Positions 33,616 to 42,041 of a DNA stretch of 54,911 nucleotides are shown here, one piece after another. The position numbers and the translations under genes are program-made. Below the pieces are notes generated by a model, which was not told the origin of the DNA, searched no databases, and worked only from the letters and a program-made list of their open reading frames with translations. The DNA comes from an uncultured Christensenellaceae bacterium (GTDB lineage Bacteria; Bacillota; Clostridia; Christensenellales; Borkfalkiaceae). The stretch covers positions 1-54,911 of the forward strand of contig CAJUOP010000015.1 in assembly GCA_910588465.1 (NCBI GenBank), written 5' to 3'. The first letter of the stretch is position 1; every line of letters starts with the position of its first letter.

Positions 33616-34558
33616 ACGCGGAAAACGCATTCGGCTTTGGCTGCGGATCGCGCGCTGTGCCGCCGTGTTTTTAGTCGTCGGGGCGCTTGCGCTGTTCGAG
33701 TATCTTTGCCCGATGCGCTCGCTCTTGCCCGCGCCGCGCGTTGCCGCCCGTGAGGAGGGAGAGCTGCGGCTCCACTTTTTCGATACGGACGGCGGCGAGT
33801 GTACGGCGGTGGAATTTCCCGAGGGGGACGTTCTGGTAATCGACGGCGGGAAGGGCGGATTCGGAACGCGCGTTCCAAATTACATAAAGGCATTGAATCC
33901 CGCGCGCGTTTCGGTGGTGCTGACTAACCCCGGATACGGACATACGGGCGGACTTGCCGAGCTGATTTCCGCGCTTTCGCCCGAAGAGTTGTATTTGCCC
34001 GCGTTCGAAGCGGAGACGGGAGCCTATCGGCGCGCGATCGCAGCCGCCGAACGGGCGGGCTGCGAGACGAAGCGGCTGACGCGTTACGGTGTTATCGCCC
34101 GAGATTCGGGCGCTTATGCGGTTTGTCTTTCGCCCTATTCCATGGGAGAGACGGACGCGGACGAAGCGTCGAGCGTGCTCTATCTGCAATACGGGGAGTT
34201 TCGCGCGCTGCTCTGTTCGGACACGACGGCTTCGCGCGAAGAGAAGCTGATGAACGAATATGCGATCGACGAGACGATATTCGACCGCGGAAACTGCACG
34301 GTGCGGCTTCCGCAGCTGAGCTTGCTGCGGACGGCGCGCGGGGGCGCGGCGGGCGCCTCCTCCGAAAAATGGCTGTTCTTTCTCGGCGCGGAAACGGGAA
34401 TCGTTTCGTGCGGGCGGGGCGAGGGAAGCTTTTCGGGAGAGGTCGCAAAGCGGCTCCATTCGGCGGGAACGGACGTTTACCGCACGGACGAGCTGGGGAC
34501 GGTGGTCGTGTCCGTCCGCAACGGGGAATATCGCGTTTTTACGCAGGAAACGGAGTGA
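33593..34558 (+). CDS. ComEC-like MBL protein lacking the metal motif
   Basis: 321 residues with one N-terminal membrane helix (about 18-36) and an extracellular domain like the C-terminal MBL domain of ComEC (LRLHFFDTDGGECTAVEF, GDVLVIDGGKG, SVLYLQYGEFRALLCSDTT). The place of the metal-binding THxHxDHxGG reads TNPGYGHTGG (about 109-118), so two His and the Asp are gone and catalysis is unlikely. It lacks the ComEC channel domain. ATG 33593 overlaps the patatin gene by 23 bases. The position between a lipase and the aro operon gives no functional hint. Confidence 0.75.
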   Translation: MRNRSCAERGKRIRLWLRIARCAAVFLVVGALALFEYLCPMRSLLPAPRVAAREEGELRLHFFDTDGGECTAVEFPEGDVLVIDGGKGGFGTRVPNYIKALNPARVSVVLTNPGYGHTGGLAELISALSPEELYLPAFEAETGAYRRAIAAAERAGCETKRLTRYGVIARDSGAYAVCLSPYSMGETDADEASSVLYLQYGEFRALLCSDTTASREEKLMNEYAIDETIFDRGNCTVRLPQLSLLRTARGGAAGASSEKWLFFLGAETGIVSCGRGEGSFSGEVAKRLHSAGTDVYRTDELGTVVVSVRNGEYRVFTQETE

Positions 34559-34561
34559 TTT

Positions 34562-35692
34562 ATGAAAATTACCACGTCGGGCGAATCGCACGGAAAGGGG
34601 CTGTTCGCAATTATCGAAGGACTGCCCGCGGGACTGAAAGTCGACTTTGACGAGATCGACCGCGTTCTCGCGCTGCGCGGTAGCGGCTACGGGCGGGGCG
34701 CCCGCCAAAAAATCGAGAGCGACAGGGCGGAATTTCTTTCGGGCGTGCGAAACGGCGTTACTTTGGGCAGTCCCGTGACGGTCGCCGTCTGGAATCGCGA
34801 TTACGAGAACTGGAAGGAGTTCATGTCTCCCGAGCCCTGCGACACGGAGCAAAGGCGGCTCACGCGGGTGCGCCCGGGGCACGCCGACTATACGGGCGTG
34901 AAAAAGTTCGGAACGGACGACGCGCGCAACGTGCTCGAACGCGCGTCCGCGCGGGAGACTGCCGCACGGACGGCGGCGGGGGCGCTCTGCCGTCAGCTGT
35001 TGCGGGCGCTGGGCGTGGAGATCACGGGCTACGTGCGCTCCGTCGGGGGCGTGAAGGACGACGGGGAGTATTCGTTCGAGGCGATCCGTTCGGGGCGCGG
35101 CGAAAAGCTTATGATGATGGATCGGGCGGCGGAAGCGCGTGCCGCGGAGGAAATCGACCGCCTGAAAGCCGCGGGCGACACCTGCGGCGGCGTGTGCGAG
35201 CTGCGCGTTTCGGGCTTAAAGAGCGGCTTCGGAAGCTGTATGACGTATGCGGAGAAGCTCGACGCCCGCCTTTGCGGCGCCATGCTGAGCGTGCAGGCGG
35301 TAAAGGGCGCGGAGGTCGGGCTCGGGTTTGCGGCGGCGGAGCGTAAGGGGAGCGAAGCGCACGACGGGCTGTCCGTGTTAAACGGGCGCGCGTTCCGCGA
35401 GACTAACCGCGCGGGCGGGATCGAGGGCGGAATGTCCAACGGCGAAGAGCTTGTGCTGCGCGCGGCGATGAAACCCATTCCCACTTTAATGCGGGGGCTG
35501 CATACGATAGATATAAAGACGGGCGAGCCTGCGATCGCCGCGGCGGAGCGGAGCGACGTTTGCGCGCTTCCCGCCTGCGAAACGGTGCTGGAAAACGTGA
35601 TCGCGTGCGAGCTTTGCGCCGTCGTGTTGGAGCGTTTGGGAGGCGACCGCATGGACAAAATTATCGAGCGTTACGGAGAATTGCTGCCATGA
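34562..35692 (+). CDS. aroC: Chorismate synthase
   Basis: Converts EPSP to chorismate using reduced FMN, the last common step of aromatic amino acid synthesis. The 376-residue length is normal. Signatures are SGESHGKGLFAIIEGLPAG (start), GYGRGARQKIESDRAEFLSG, ARETAARTAAGALCRQLL, and late TNRAGGIEGGMSNGE and MKPIPTL. It is the first gene of a five-gene shikimate operon, starts three bases after the previous stop, and its TGA overlaps the aroB ATG. Confidence 0.97.
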   Translation: MKITTSGESHGKGLFAIIEGLPAGLKVDFDEIDRVLALRGSGYGRGARQKIESDRAEFLSGVRNGVTLGSPVTVAVWNRDYENWKEFMSPEPCDTEQRRLTRVRPGHADYTGVKKFGTDDARNVLERASARETAARTAAGALCRQLLRALGVEITGYVRSVGGVKDDGEYSFEAIRSGRGEKLMMMDRAAEARAAEEIDRLKAAGDTCGGVCELRVSGLKSGFGSCMTYAEKLDARLCGAMLSVQAVKGAEVGLGFAAAERKGSEAHDGLSVLNGRAFRETNRAGGIEGGMSNGEELVLRAAMKPIPTLMRGLHTIDIKTGEPAIAAAERSDVCALPACETVLENVIACELCAVVLERLGGDRMDKIIERYGELLP

Positions 35693-36729
35693 ATTCCATC
35701 GAGATCAATTTAAACAGAGAAGAGAACACGCAGATAATATTCTGCGAGGACGCGCTTGCCGAAGTCGGGCACGCTTCCATGGTTTTTACCGACGAAAACT
35801 TGAATCGGCTTTACGGAGAGAAAATAAGGGCGGCGTTTGCGGGCGCGCCCGTTTACGCGATGCCTGCGGGTGAAGTGCATAAGACGGCGGAAACGCTGTT
35901 TTCGTTGCTTTCCGCCATGGCGGAGGCGCGGCTGCTGCGGGGCGATCGGCTGGTGTGTTTCGGCGGAGGCGTGGTGTGCGATCTGGGCGGGCTTGCCGCC
36001 GCCTTGTATATGCGCGGGATCGAGTGCGTCTGCGTGCCCACGACGCTGTTGGCGCAGGTGGACGCCGCCGTGGGCGGGAAAACCGCCGTCGATTTTGCGG
36101 GCGTGAAAAATCTGATCGGCGTGATCCGTCAGCCCGCGCGCGTTGTGATAGACGTCGGATTTTTAAACACGCTTCCCGATCGGGAGATTCGCTGCGGGCT
36201 GGGCGAAATGGTAAAGCACGCCGCGCTCAATAAGGAGCTGTTCGATATCTTTATAAAGAACAAAGATAAATTACACGATTTGGCGTTTTTAAGCGGGCTC
36301 GTGCCCAAGAACGTGGCGTTTAAGGCGGGAATCGTGCGGCGGGACGCGCAGGAGCAGGGCTTGCGCAAATGCCTTAATCTGGGGCACACGACGGCGCACG
36401 CGTTCGAGCTGTGCGGGGGAGAGCTTTCCCACGGCGAATACGTGCTGGTCGGGCTGCTGTTCGAAGCGGAGCTGGCGACCTCCCGCGCCACGTACAGCCG
36501 TGATTACATTGCGCAGTTAAAGGAGCTTGCGCTGTGCGCGCTGGGCGGAATGCCGCCTTTGCCCGCGGCGGGAACGGCGGTGAAGCTTGCTCGCATGGAT
36601 AAAAAGAATCATGCGGACGGCTGCGTTGTGGTGACCGCCCCCGTGCGCAAGGGCGAATATACGCTGTTAAAAATCCCGTTCGTCGAATACGAGTGGGAGC
36701 TCGCGCGCATTCAGGGGGAATTATGTTAA
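35689..36729 (+). CDS. aroB: 3-dehydroquinate synthase
   Basis: Converts DAHP to 3-dehydroquinate using NAD and a divalent metal, the second step of the shikimate pathway. 346 residues. The NAD-binding GDRLVCFGGGVVCDLGGLAA is followed by PTTLLAQVDAAVGGKTAVDF and KNLIGVIRQPARV. Metal ligands are in CGLGEMVKHA and LGHTTAHAFE. The start is ATG 35689 (ATGA overlap with aroC). The C-terminus overlaps the aroE start by seven bases. Confidence 0.97.
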   Translation: MNSIEINLNREENTQIIFCEDALAEVGHASMVFTDENLNRLYGEKIRAAFAGAPVYAMPAGEVHKTAETLFSLLSAMAEARLLRGDRLVCFGGGVVCDLGGLAAALYMRGIECVCVPTTLLAQVDAAVGGKTAVDFAGVKNLIGVIRQPARVVIDVGFLNTLPDREIRCGLGEMVKHAALNKELFDIFIKNKDKLHDLAFLSGLVPKNVAFKAGIVRRDAQEQGLRKCLNLGHTTAHAFELCGGELSHGEYVLVGLLFEAELATSRATYSRDYIAQLKELALCALGGMPPLPAAGTAVKLARMDKKNHADGCVVVTAPVRKGEYTLLKIPFVEYEWELARIQGELC

Positions 36730-37553
36730 AGCTTTGCGTGGTGGGGAAGGACGTTTCCGCCTCCCAAAGTCCGCGGATGCACGGCTTTATTTTGCGCGAG
36801 CTGGGCGCGGAATGCATATACGATAATATTTCGCTCCCGCGGGAGAAGTTCGAAGCGAGGATGAAAGAGCTCTTTTCAGAGTACGACGCGGTAAACGTGA
36901 CGATCCCCTATAAGGCGGACGTGATCCCCTTAATAAAAGAGCTCGCGGGGGACGCGCCCGCATTCGGCGCGGTGAACACCGTGCTGTGTAAGAGCTTAGC
37001 GGGCTATAATACGGACGGGTACGGGTTCTTGCTGATGTTGAAAAACGCGGGAGTGGAAATTGCGGGCAAGAGCGTTTTGGTGCTCGGCGCGGGCGGCGCG
37101 GGCAGAAGCTGCATTAAAAAACTGCTCGACGGCGGCGCGAAGCCCTTCGTGTACGAGAGGGACGGGGCGCGCCTTCATGCCGTTTGCGACGAATTTGCGG
37201 GCGCGGTTCCGCTGGATAAGGTGCCGTACCGTCCCTTCGATATCCTTTTAAACTGTACGGGAATCGGGATGCACGCCACGGTGGGACAAACCCCCGCCGT
37301 CCGCTTCGAGGACGGGGAGCGCCCCGCGGATAATCGCCTGCTGTCTCTGTGCGAAACGGCGGTCGATTTGATTTACGAGCCCGCGCAGTCGGAATTTTTG
37401 CGCATTGCGGACTCGCTCGGCAAAAAGACGGTGAACGGCGGGAGTATGCTCTTTTATCAGGCGTATGCCGCAGACTGTATCTATCTGCAACGGGAGCCGT
37501 CCGCGGAGGAAGCGGAGGGGCTTTGGAAAAAATATCAGGAGAAAACGAAATGA
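36723..37553 (+). CDS. aroE: Shikimate dehydrogenase
   Basis: Reduces 3-dehydroshikimate to shikimate with NADPH. 276 residues. The substrate site is visible as SQSPRMHGF, NVTIPYKADVIP (catalytic Lys) and NTDGYGFLLML. The Rossmann motif is VLVLGAGGAGRSC. ATG 36723 follows GGGGGAA and lies within the end of aroB, indicating coupled translation. Its TGA overlaps the aroQ ATG. Confidence 0.96.
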   Translation: MLKLCVVGKDVSASQSPRMHGFILRELGAECIYDNISLPREKFEARMKELFSEYDAVNVTIPYKADVIPLIKELAGDAPAFGAVNTVLCKSLAGYNTDGYGFLLMLKNAGVEIAGKSVLVLGAGGAGRSCIKKLLDGGAKPFVYERDGARLHAVCDEFAGAVPLDKVPYRPFDILLNCTGIGMHATVGQTPAVRFEDGERPADNRLLSLCETAVDLIYEPAQSEFLRIADSLGKKTVNGGSMLFYQAYAADCIYLQREPSAEEAEGLWKKYQEKTK

Positions 37554-37972
37554 AATTTCTCGTATTGAACGGCGTAAATCTCAACATGACGGGCAGGCGC
37601 GAGCCGAGCGTTTACGGCGGGGAAACGCCGGAGAGCATCAACGAAGAGCTGAGAATATTTTGTGCGGAGCACGGGCACGGGGCGGAATTTTTTCAGAGCA
37701 ATTCGGAGGGGGAGCTGTGCACGCAGATCCAGAACGCGGAGGGCGTTTACGACGGCGTGGTATTAAACGCGGGCGCGTATACCCATTACAGCTACGCGCT
37801 GCGCGACGCGATCGCCTCCGTACGCGTGCCCGTCGTAGAGGTGCACCTCTCCAACATTTTCGCGCGCGAGGAATTTCGCAGGAAATCGGTGCTTACCGAA
37901 GTGTGCGCGGGAGCGGTGCTCGGGTTCGGGAAAAACAGCTATAAGCTGGCGTTGGAGAGTTTTTGGTTATGA
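37550..37972 (+). CDS. aroQ: Type II 3-dehydroquinate dehydratase
   Basis: Converts 3-dehydroquinate to 3-dehydroshikimate. The 140-residue length fits the small dodecameric type II enzyme. Motifs are LVLNGVNLNMTGRREPSVYG (start), FFQSNSEGELCTQIQ, VLNAGAYTHYSYALRDAI and VVEVHLSNIFAREEFRRKS (catalytic His). ATG 37550 overlaps the aroE stop and its own TGA overlaps the aroK start. Confidence 0.97.
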   Translation: MKFLVLNGVNLNMTGRREPSVYGGETPESINEELRIFCAEHGHGAEFFQSNSEGELCTQIQNAEGVYDGVVLNAGAYTHYSYALRDAIASVRVPVVEVHLSNIFAREEFRRKSVLTEVCAGAVLGFGKNSYKLALESFWL

Positions 37973-38475
37973 ATATCGTACTTTGCGGCATGATGGGCGT
38001 GGGCAAATCGAGCGCGGGGATCGAAATCGCCAATCTTACGGGTCGGCGCTGGGTGGATACGGACACGGTGATCCTTACCCGCCACGGGCGTATTTCCGAC
38101 CTGTTCGAGTATTACGGCGAGGAGCATTTCCGTTCGCTGGAAACGGACGTGGTGCGCGAGATCGCGGACGAGGACGGGCTGGTGATCTCCACGGGCGGCG
38201 GGCTGGTGTTAAAGCAGGAAAATAACGCGATGCTCAAAAACAACGGAAAAATTTTCTTTTTGCGCGCCTCTTTTCGTACGCTGATGGAGCGGGTCGGCGC
38301 GGACGAGACCCGTCCGCTGTTAAAGGATTCGAACAATATGTCGAGCAAGCTCGAAGAGCTGTTAAACGAGCGCACGCCCGTTTACGAACACGTGGCGGAC
38401 TTTACCGTAGATACGGACGGAAAGACGCCGATCGAGGTCGCCCGCGAGATCGTCGCGCTGGCGGAGCAGATTTGA
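37969..38475 (+). CDS. aroK: Shikimate kinase
   Basis: Phosphorylates shikimate with ATP. 168 residues. The P-loop is GMMGVGKSSAG near residue 8, the substrate site WVDTDTVI is followed by ISTGGGLVL, and the lid region is ADETRPLL. ATG 37969 overlaps the aroQ stop. The operon has synthase, dehydratase, dehydrogenase, kinase and chorismate synthase, but no DAHP synthase or EPSP synthase (aroA) in this window. Confidence 0.96.
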   Translation: MNIVLCGMMGVGKSSAGIEIANLTGRRWVDTDTVILTRHGRISDLFEYYGEEHFRSLETDVVREIADEDGLVISTGGGLVLKQENNAMLKNNGKIFFLRASFRTLMERVGADETRPLLKDSNNMSSKLEELLNERTPVYEHVADFTVDTDGKTPIEVAREIVALAEQI

Positions 38476-39170
38476 AGCGCGCCGTCGTCACGGGGGGTAC
38501 GCGCGGGATCGGGCTTGCCGTCGTTCGCTTGCTTGCCGATTCGGGCTATGCCGTGACCGCCTTTTATTCTTCGAACGAGGAGGACGCGTCGCGGGCGCGC
38601 ACAGCGGTCCCCTCCGCCGAATTTCTCCGCGTAAACGTTACGGACGAAGCCGCCGTCGCGCGGACGTTTTCTAAGTTTGAGAGCCTCTCCCTTTTGGTGA
38701 ACAACGCGGGGGTGTCCTCCTTTTCGCAGGTGCAGGACGTTTCCTGGGAGGAGTTTTCGCGCGTAATGAACGTGAACGCGGGCGGAACCTTTTTGTGCTG
38801 CAAGCACGCCGTGAAGAAGATGCTTTCGGAGGGCGGGAGCATCGTAAACGTGTCGTCCGTATGGGGGCAGACGGGGGGCAGCTGCGAGAGCGTGTATTCC
38901 GCCTCCAAGGGTGCGGTGATTGCCTTTTCCAAGGCGTTGGCAAAGGAGCTCGCGCCCGCGAAGATTCGCGTGAACTGCGTCTGCCCCGGCATGATAGACA
39001 CCCGCATGAACGGCGGTCTGGACGAAAGCGCGCGCGCGGCGTTTCGGGAAGAGATCTTGCTGGAACGAGAGGGAACGGCGGAAGAGGTCGCCCTCGCCGT
39101 ACTTTTTTTGGCGGAGCACGGATATATTACGGGCGAAATCCTTTCCGTAAACGGCGGGTATTACGTTTAA
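38472..39170 (+). CDS. Short-chain dehydrogenase (FabG-like)
   Basis: A 232-residue NAD(P)-dependent oxidoreductase of the classical SDR family, closest in look to 3-oxoacyl-ACP reductases. The dinucleotide motif is TGGTRGIGLAVV, NNAG is in the middle, the catalytic Ser is in IVNVSSVWGQ and Tyr/Lys are in YSASKG. The late segment CPGMIDTRMN and C-terminal GEILSVNGGYYV are typical. It starts with TTG 38472, overlapping the aroK TGA, so it is part of the shikimate operon. Whether it acts on a quinate/shikimate-like substrate or in fatty-acid synthesis is unknown. Confidence 0.88.
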   Translation: MKRAVVTGGTRGIGLAVVRLLADSGYAVTAFYSSNEEDASRARTAVPSAEFLRVNVTDEAAVARTFSKFESLSLLVNNAGVSSFSQVQDVSWEEFSRVMNVNAGGTFLCCKHAVKKMLSEGGSIVNVSSVWGQTGGSCESVYSASKGAVIAFSKALAKELAPAKIRVNCVCPGMIDTRMNGGLDESARAAFREEILLEREGTAEEVALAVLFLAEHGYITGEILSVNGGYYV

Positions 39171-39215
39171 AGGCGGGCAGAGCGGAATTTTCATGTTCTA
39201 CTCGCGGTAGATTTG

Positions 39216-39243
39216 TTGACTTTTTTCATAAAATCGCTATAAT
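39216..39243 (+). promoter_or_regulatory. Promoter implying a leaderless mRNA for the XRE regulator
   Basis: TTGACT (39216-39221), 16-bp spacer, TATAAT (39238-39243). The GTG start at 39250 follows a six-base gap. Confidence 0.7.
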
Positions 39244-39249
39244 GGAAGC

Positions 39250-39900
39250 GTGGATAAGCAAGAAAACGCAAAGCCGTCGGCGGAGGAGCAGGATAAGCTC
39301 GCCGTTACCGTCGGTAAAAATTTAACGCGCTTGCGCAAAATGGCGAACATGACCCAGCTCGATCTGGCGGAAAAGCTGAATTATTCGGATAAATCCGTTT
39401 CCAAGTGGGAGCAGGGGAACGGGATCCCCGATATCAGGATTTTGGTGCAGTTGTCCGAGCTGTTCGGGGTTTCGCTGGACGATTTGGTGCGCGAGCAGCC
39501 CGAAAAGGTAATCATGCCCAAACGGGCGCGGCTGGTGCGCAGGCTTATCGTGCTTGCTTGCAGCGTGGGGCTGTGCTGGCTGGTCGCGGTGGTCGGCTTT
39601 GTGCTCTGCGGAATTTTTGCGCCGCAGCTGACAGGCGCGTGGCTCGCGTTTTTATACGCCGTTCCCGCTTCGGCGATCGTCGTGGTGGTGTTCAGCAGCA
39701 TCTGGCGGTATAAATGGACGCGCTTTATTTCCGTCTCCGTGCTTATCTGGACGGTGCTTGCCTGCTGTTACTGTACCGTAACGGTAGTTTCGGGGTACCA
39801 TTCTACCATGTGGCTCATATTTTTGATCGGCGTTCCGTTACAGCTTTTGGCATTTTTCTTTTTTGCCTGGTGGAAGCGTTTGCGCTCTTACAAGCCGTAA
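39250..39900 (+). CDS. Membrane-bound XRE-family regulator
   Basis: 216 residues starting at GTG. The N-terminal helix-turn-helix (about 17-72: NLTRLRKMANMTQLDLAEKL, YSDKSVSKWEQGNGIPDIRILVQLSELFGVSLDDLV) is a standard Xre/Cro DNA-binding domain. The C-terminal half has four hydrophobic helices ending in FFFFAWWKR. Such HTH-membrane fusions are thought to sense the envelope and regulate a neighbouring operon. It lies directly before three tandem membrane-protein genes, its likely targets. No Shine-Dalgarno is present before the start. Confidence 0.88.
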   Translation: MDKQENAKPSAEEQDKLAVTVGKNLTRLRKMANMTQLDLAEKLNYSDKSVSKWEQGNGIPDIRILVQLSELFGVSLDDLVREQPEKVIMPKRARLVRRLIVLACSVGLCWLVAVVGFVLCGIFAPQLTGAWLAFLYAVPASAIVVVVFSSIWRYKWTRFISVSVLIWTVLACCYCTVTVVSGYHSTMWLIFLIGVPLQLLAFFFFAWWKRLRSYKP

Positions 39901-39906
39901 TTTACC

Positions 39907-39928
39907 GCGCCTTTTCGGCGCATTTTTT
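39907..39928 (+). terminator. Terminator between the XRE gene and the triplicated genes
   Basis: Stem GCGCC/GGCGC with loop TTTTC and a run of six T after CA. The next ribosome site starts about 10 bases on, so the downstream genes may depend on read-through. Confidence 0.65.
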
Positions 39929-39948
39929 ATATCGGGGCAGAGGTGTTT

Positions 39949-41022
39949 ATGACCGACACGCAATTTTTAACAACGGAAGAGGGGAAAATTTCCCGCAAGC
40001 GCGCGCTGAAACGCAGGCGCGTGCTGGGCAATGCCGTCACGTATGCGTTTGCCGGCGTTGCCGTATGCTGTTTTATCGGTTTGCTGGTCGCGGTGATTAT
40101 GCTCAACTTCAATCAGGACGAGGCGACTCTCTTTTATATTTTAACAGGCGCGTTCGCGGGCGGCAGCGCGTTGTTTGCGGCGTGCTCTTTCGCTGCGGCG
40201 CAGGCGGCGCGCAAAGCGTATTTGCACGAGCTCGATTTTAAGGAGCGCTGCTGCGGCGAAAATTGCTTTTACGTCGGCGAGGGCACGATCGCGCAATTTG
40301 GCGAAACAGAGCTGGTGATTCGCGCGGAGGAGGGCGGCAAAAGCCCCGTCCGCGTTCCGTACGCGGAAATGCGCTTCTTTTCGCTGTGCAATCGCAGCCG
40401 TCCCAAAAACAAGGGGAATTGGAGCGTGGCGCTGGAAATTCCCGCGCGCTATCTCGCCAAAAAGGGCAAGGGCGATCCTAAGGACCCGCCCGCGCTGGTG
40501 GAGGCGGACGGAAAGCAGCGGCTTTACGATACGCTGCAGGAGCGCTCTTTAACGCTTTTGGGCGAGACTCCCAAGGAAACGGACGGCAAAAAATTTACGC
40601 TGTTAAAGCGGTTTAAACTGCCAAATCTGCAAAAGCGGAAACGCGCGCTTATGTTTTCGGGGCTGGGCGCGGTGCTTACCGTGTCGGGGATCGTGCTGCC
40701 GCTCACGCTGGACAGCGCGCCGCTCGCCGTGCTTGCCGCGGTGGGGTTGGTGGTGCTGGGGCGCGCGCTCATCTCCTTATCGCAGGCGCACGCAACGCTT
40801 GCATTTTACGAGGAGGGCGTCTATTTTGCCGAGAGCGGCAACGTGAAGAGCACCTTTTTGACCTGGGAGGAAATCGAAACGGTTTCCGAAGAGGAAAAAA
40901 ATTCGATCCCCGTGCTGCACGTAAAGTGCGTTTACGGCTCTTATTATTTCCCCTCCGTCGCCGACGCTTACGCCTGGGCGAAGGAACGGTTCGCGGAGAA
41001 GTGCGGGGGGAAGAATGTATAG
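39949..41022 (+). CDS. Tandem membrane protein paralog 1 (unknown family)
   Basis: 357 residues. Two helices (about 28-52 and 60-84) are followed by a soluble domain with NCFYVGEGTIAQFGETELVIRAEE, VPYAEMRFFSLC and IPARYLAKKG. Two more helices (about 220-262) follow, then a second soluble domain with YEEGVYFAESGN, TFLTWEEIETVS and the C-terminal ERFAEKCGG. The G(V/I)xF...W.EIE pattern of the second domain resembles bacterial PH domains. ATG 39949 follows GCAGAGG; a GTG at 39943 is possible. Its stop overlaps the next start. Function unknown. Confidence 0.75.
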   Translation: MTDTQFLTTEEGKISRKRALKRRRVLGNAVTYAFAGVAVCCFIGLLVAVIMLNFNQDEATLFYILTGAFAGGSALFAACSFAAAQAARKAYLHELDFKERCCGENCFYVGEGTIAQFGETELVIRAEEGGKSPVRVPYAEMRFFSLCNRSRPKNKGNWSVALEIPARYLAKKGKGDPKDPPALVEADGKQRLYDTLQERSLTLLGETPKETDGKKFTLLKRFKLPNLQKRKRALMFSGLGAVLTVSGIVLPLTLDSAPLAVLAAVGLVVLGRALISLSQAHATLAFYEEGVYFAESGNVKSTFLTWEEIETVSEEEKNSIPVLHVKCVYGSYYFPSVADAYAWAKERFAEKCGGKNV

Positions 41023-42040
41023 AGGATATCCGAGCTTTTCGCGCCGCGGAAAAATTCTGTTTTGGGCGACCTTGACCGTCAGCCTTGCGGGGCTTGCCGT
41101 AGCCGTCGCGGGCGGCGTATGCATCGAAGTTTACGGAGAGATCGACTGGACGGTCGCTCTGTTCGTCGCAGGAGCGGCAACGATGCTCCTTCCTCTTGCG
41201 GGGATGGTGGCGATCGGGGTTTGGGAGCGGAAACGTTACGTCGGCGAAGAGGATTCGGCCGCGGCGGAGGTTTCCGAAAACACGTACTATGCGGGCGGAA
41301 CGCTCGTTACCTTTACGGACGAGGGGATCCGCATCGCGCGGGAAGAGGGCGAAGCGTTCGAGGAGGGCGAAACGTACGTGCCGTATGCGGACGTCGCCGT
41401 GTTTCGCACGTTCGAGCGGAGAGCGCCCGAGAGCAGGGGCAAGAGCCTTTGCGTGCTGCAGGTGCCCGCGCGCTATTTCGGCGACGAGACGGACGAAGGT
41501 TTTGCCAACTGCAGTTTGCACGAGAGCGGGCGGCTGGACGCAACGTTAAAAAAGTTTTCCGTGGCGCAAAAGGATTTCCGTTCGGTCCCCGCAACGCCCG
41601 TAAAGAAGTTGCCCCGCAAAACGATCCGCTCCTGTATCAACGCGCGGGTGTGCGTCGCGATCGGCATCGTCGCCGCCGCGGTGTTTTTAGGACTGCTCGC
41701 GCTTGCCGCCGTCTGCTGGGCGGGACTCATGGAGGGCGGCGTGAACGGCGGGTTCGTTGTGCTTGCAGCCGATATTTTCGTGACGGGCGTCATTCTCGGC
41801 GCGCTGTATTTTACGCAACGGAATACGCTTGTTTTATACGACAGAGGCATTCGGTTTCTCAGCGGATTTTTCGGCGGCGCGTTTATTCTTTGGGAGCAGA
41901 TCGAAAAAATCGAGCGGTTCGGGGAAGCGCCCCATGCCGCCGTGATATTCGATTTGGGATATATGGTGGTCGGCTTTGCCGATAAAAAGGAATTATATTT
42001 GTTTTTGCGGGAGACTTTTCCCGAGAAGTGCGGAGAGTAA
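41015..42040 (+). CDS. Tandem membrane protein paralog 2 (unknown family)
   Basis: 341 residues with the same layout as its neighbours: helices at about 14-36 and 46-69, then a soluble domain with NTYYAGGTLVTFTDEGIRIARE, YVPYADVAVFRTF and VPARYFGDE. Helices at about 205-262 follow, then a PH-like domain with YDRGIRFLSG, FILWEQIEKIERF and the C-terminal ETFPEKCGE. ATG 41015 overlaps the stop of paralog 1 and follows GGGGGGAAG. It is closest to paralog 3, with which it shares AGGVCIE / AGGLCIE after the first helix. Confidence 0.75.
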   Translation: MYRGYPSFSRRGKILFWATLTVSLAGLAVAVAGGVCIEVYGEIDWTVALFVAGAATMLLPLAGMVAIGVWERKRYVGEEDSAAAEVSENTYYAGGTLVTFTDEGIRIAREEGEAFEEGETYVPYADVAVFRTFERRAPESRGKSLCVLQVPARYFGDETDEGFANCSLHESGRLDATLKKFSVAQKDFRSVPATPVKKLPRKTIRSCINARVCVAIGIVAAAVFLGLLALAAVCWAGLMEGGVNGGFVVLAADIFVTGVILGALYFTQRNTLVLYDRGIRFLSGFFGGAFILWEQIEKIERFGEAPHAAVIFDLGYMVVGFADKKELYLFLRETFPEKCGE

Positions 42041-42041
42041 T

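Noticed and set aside
39943..39948. GTG start for paralog 1
   Set aside because: The ATG at 39949 has better spacing to AGAGG; the difference is two residues only.
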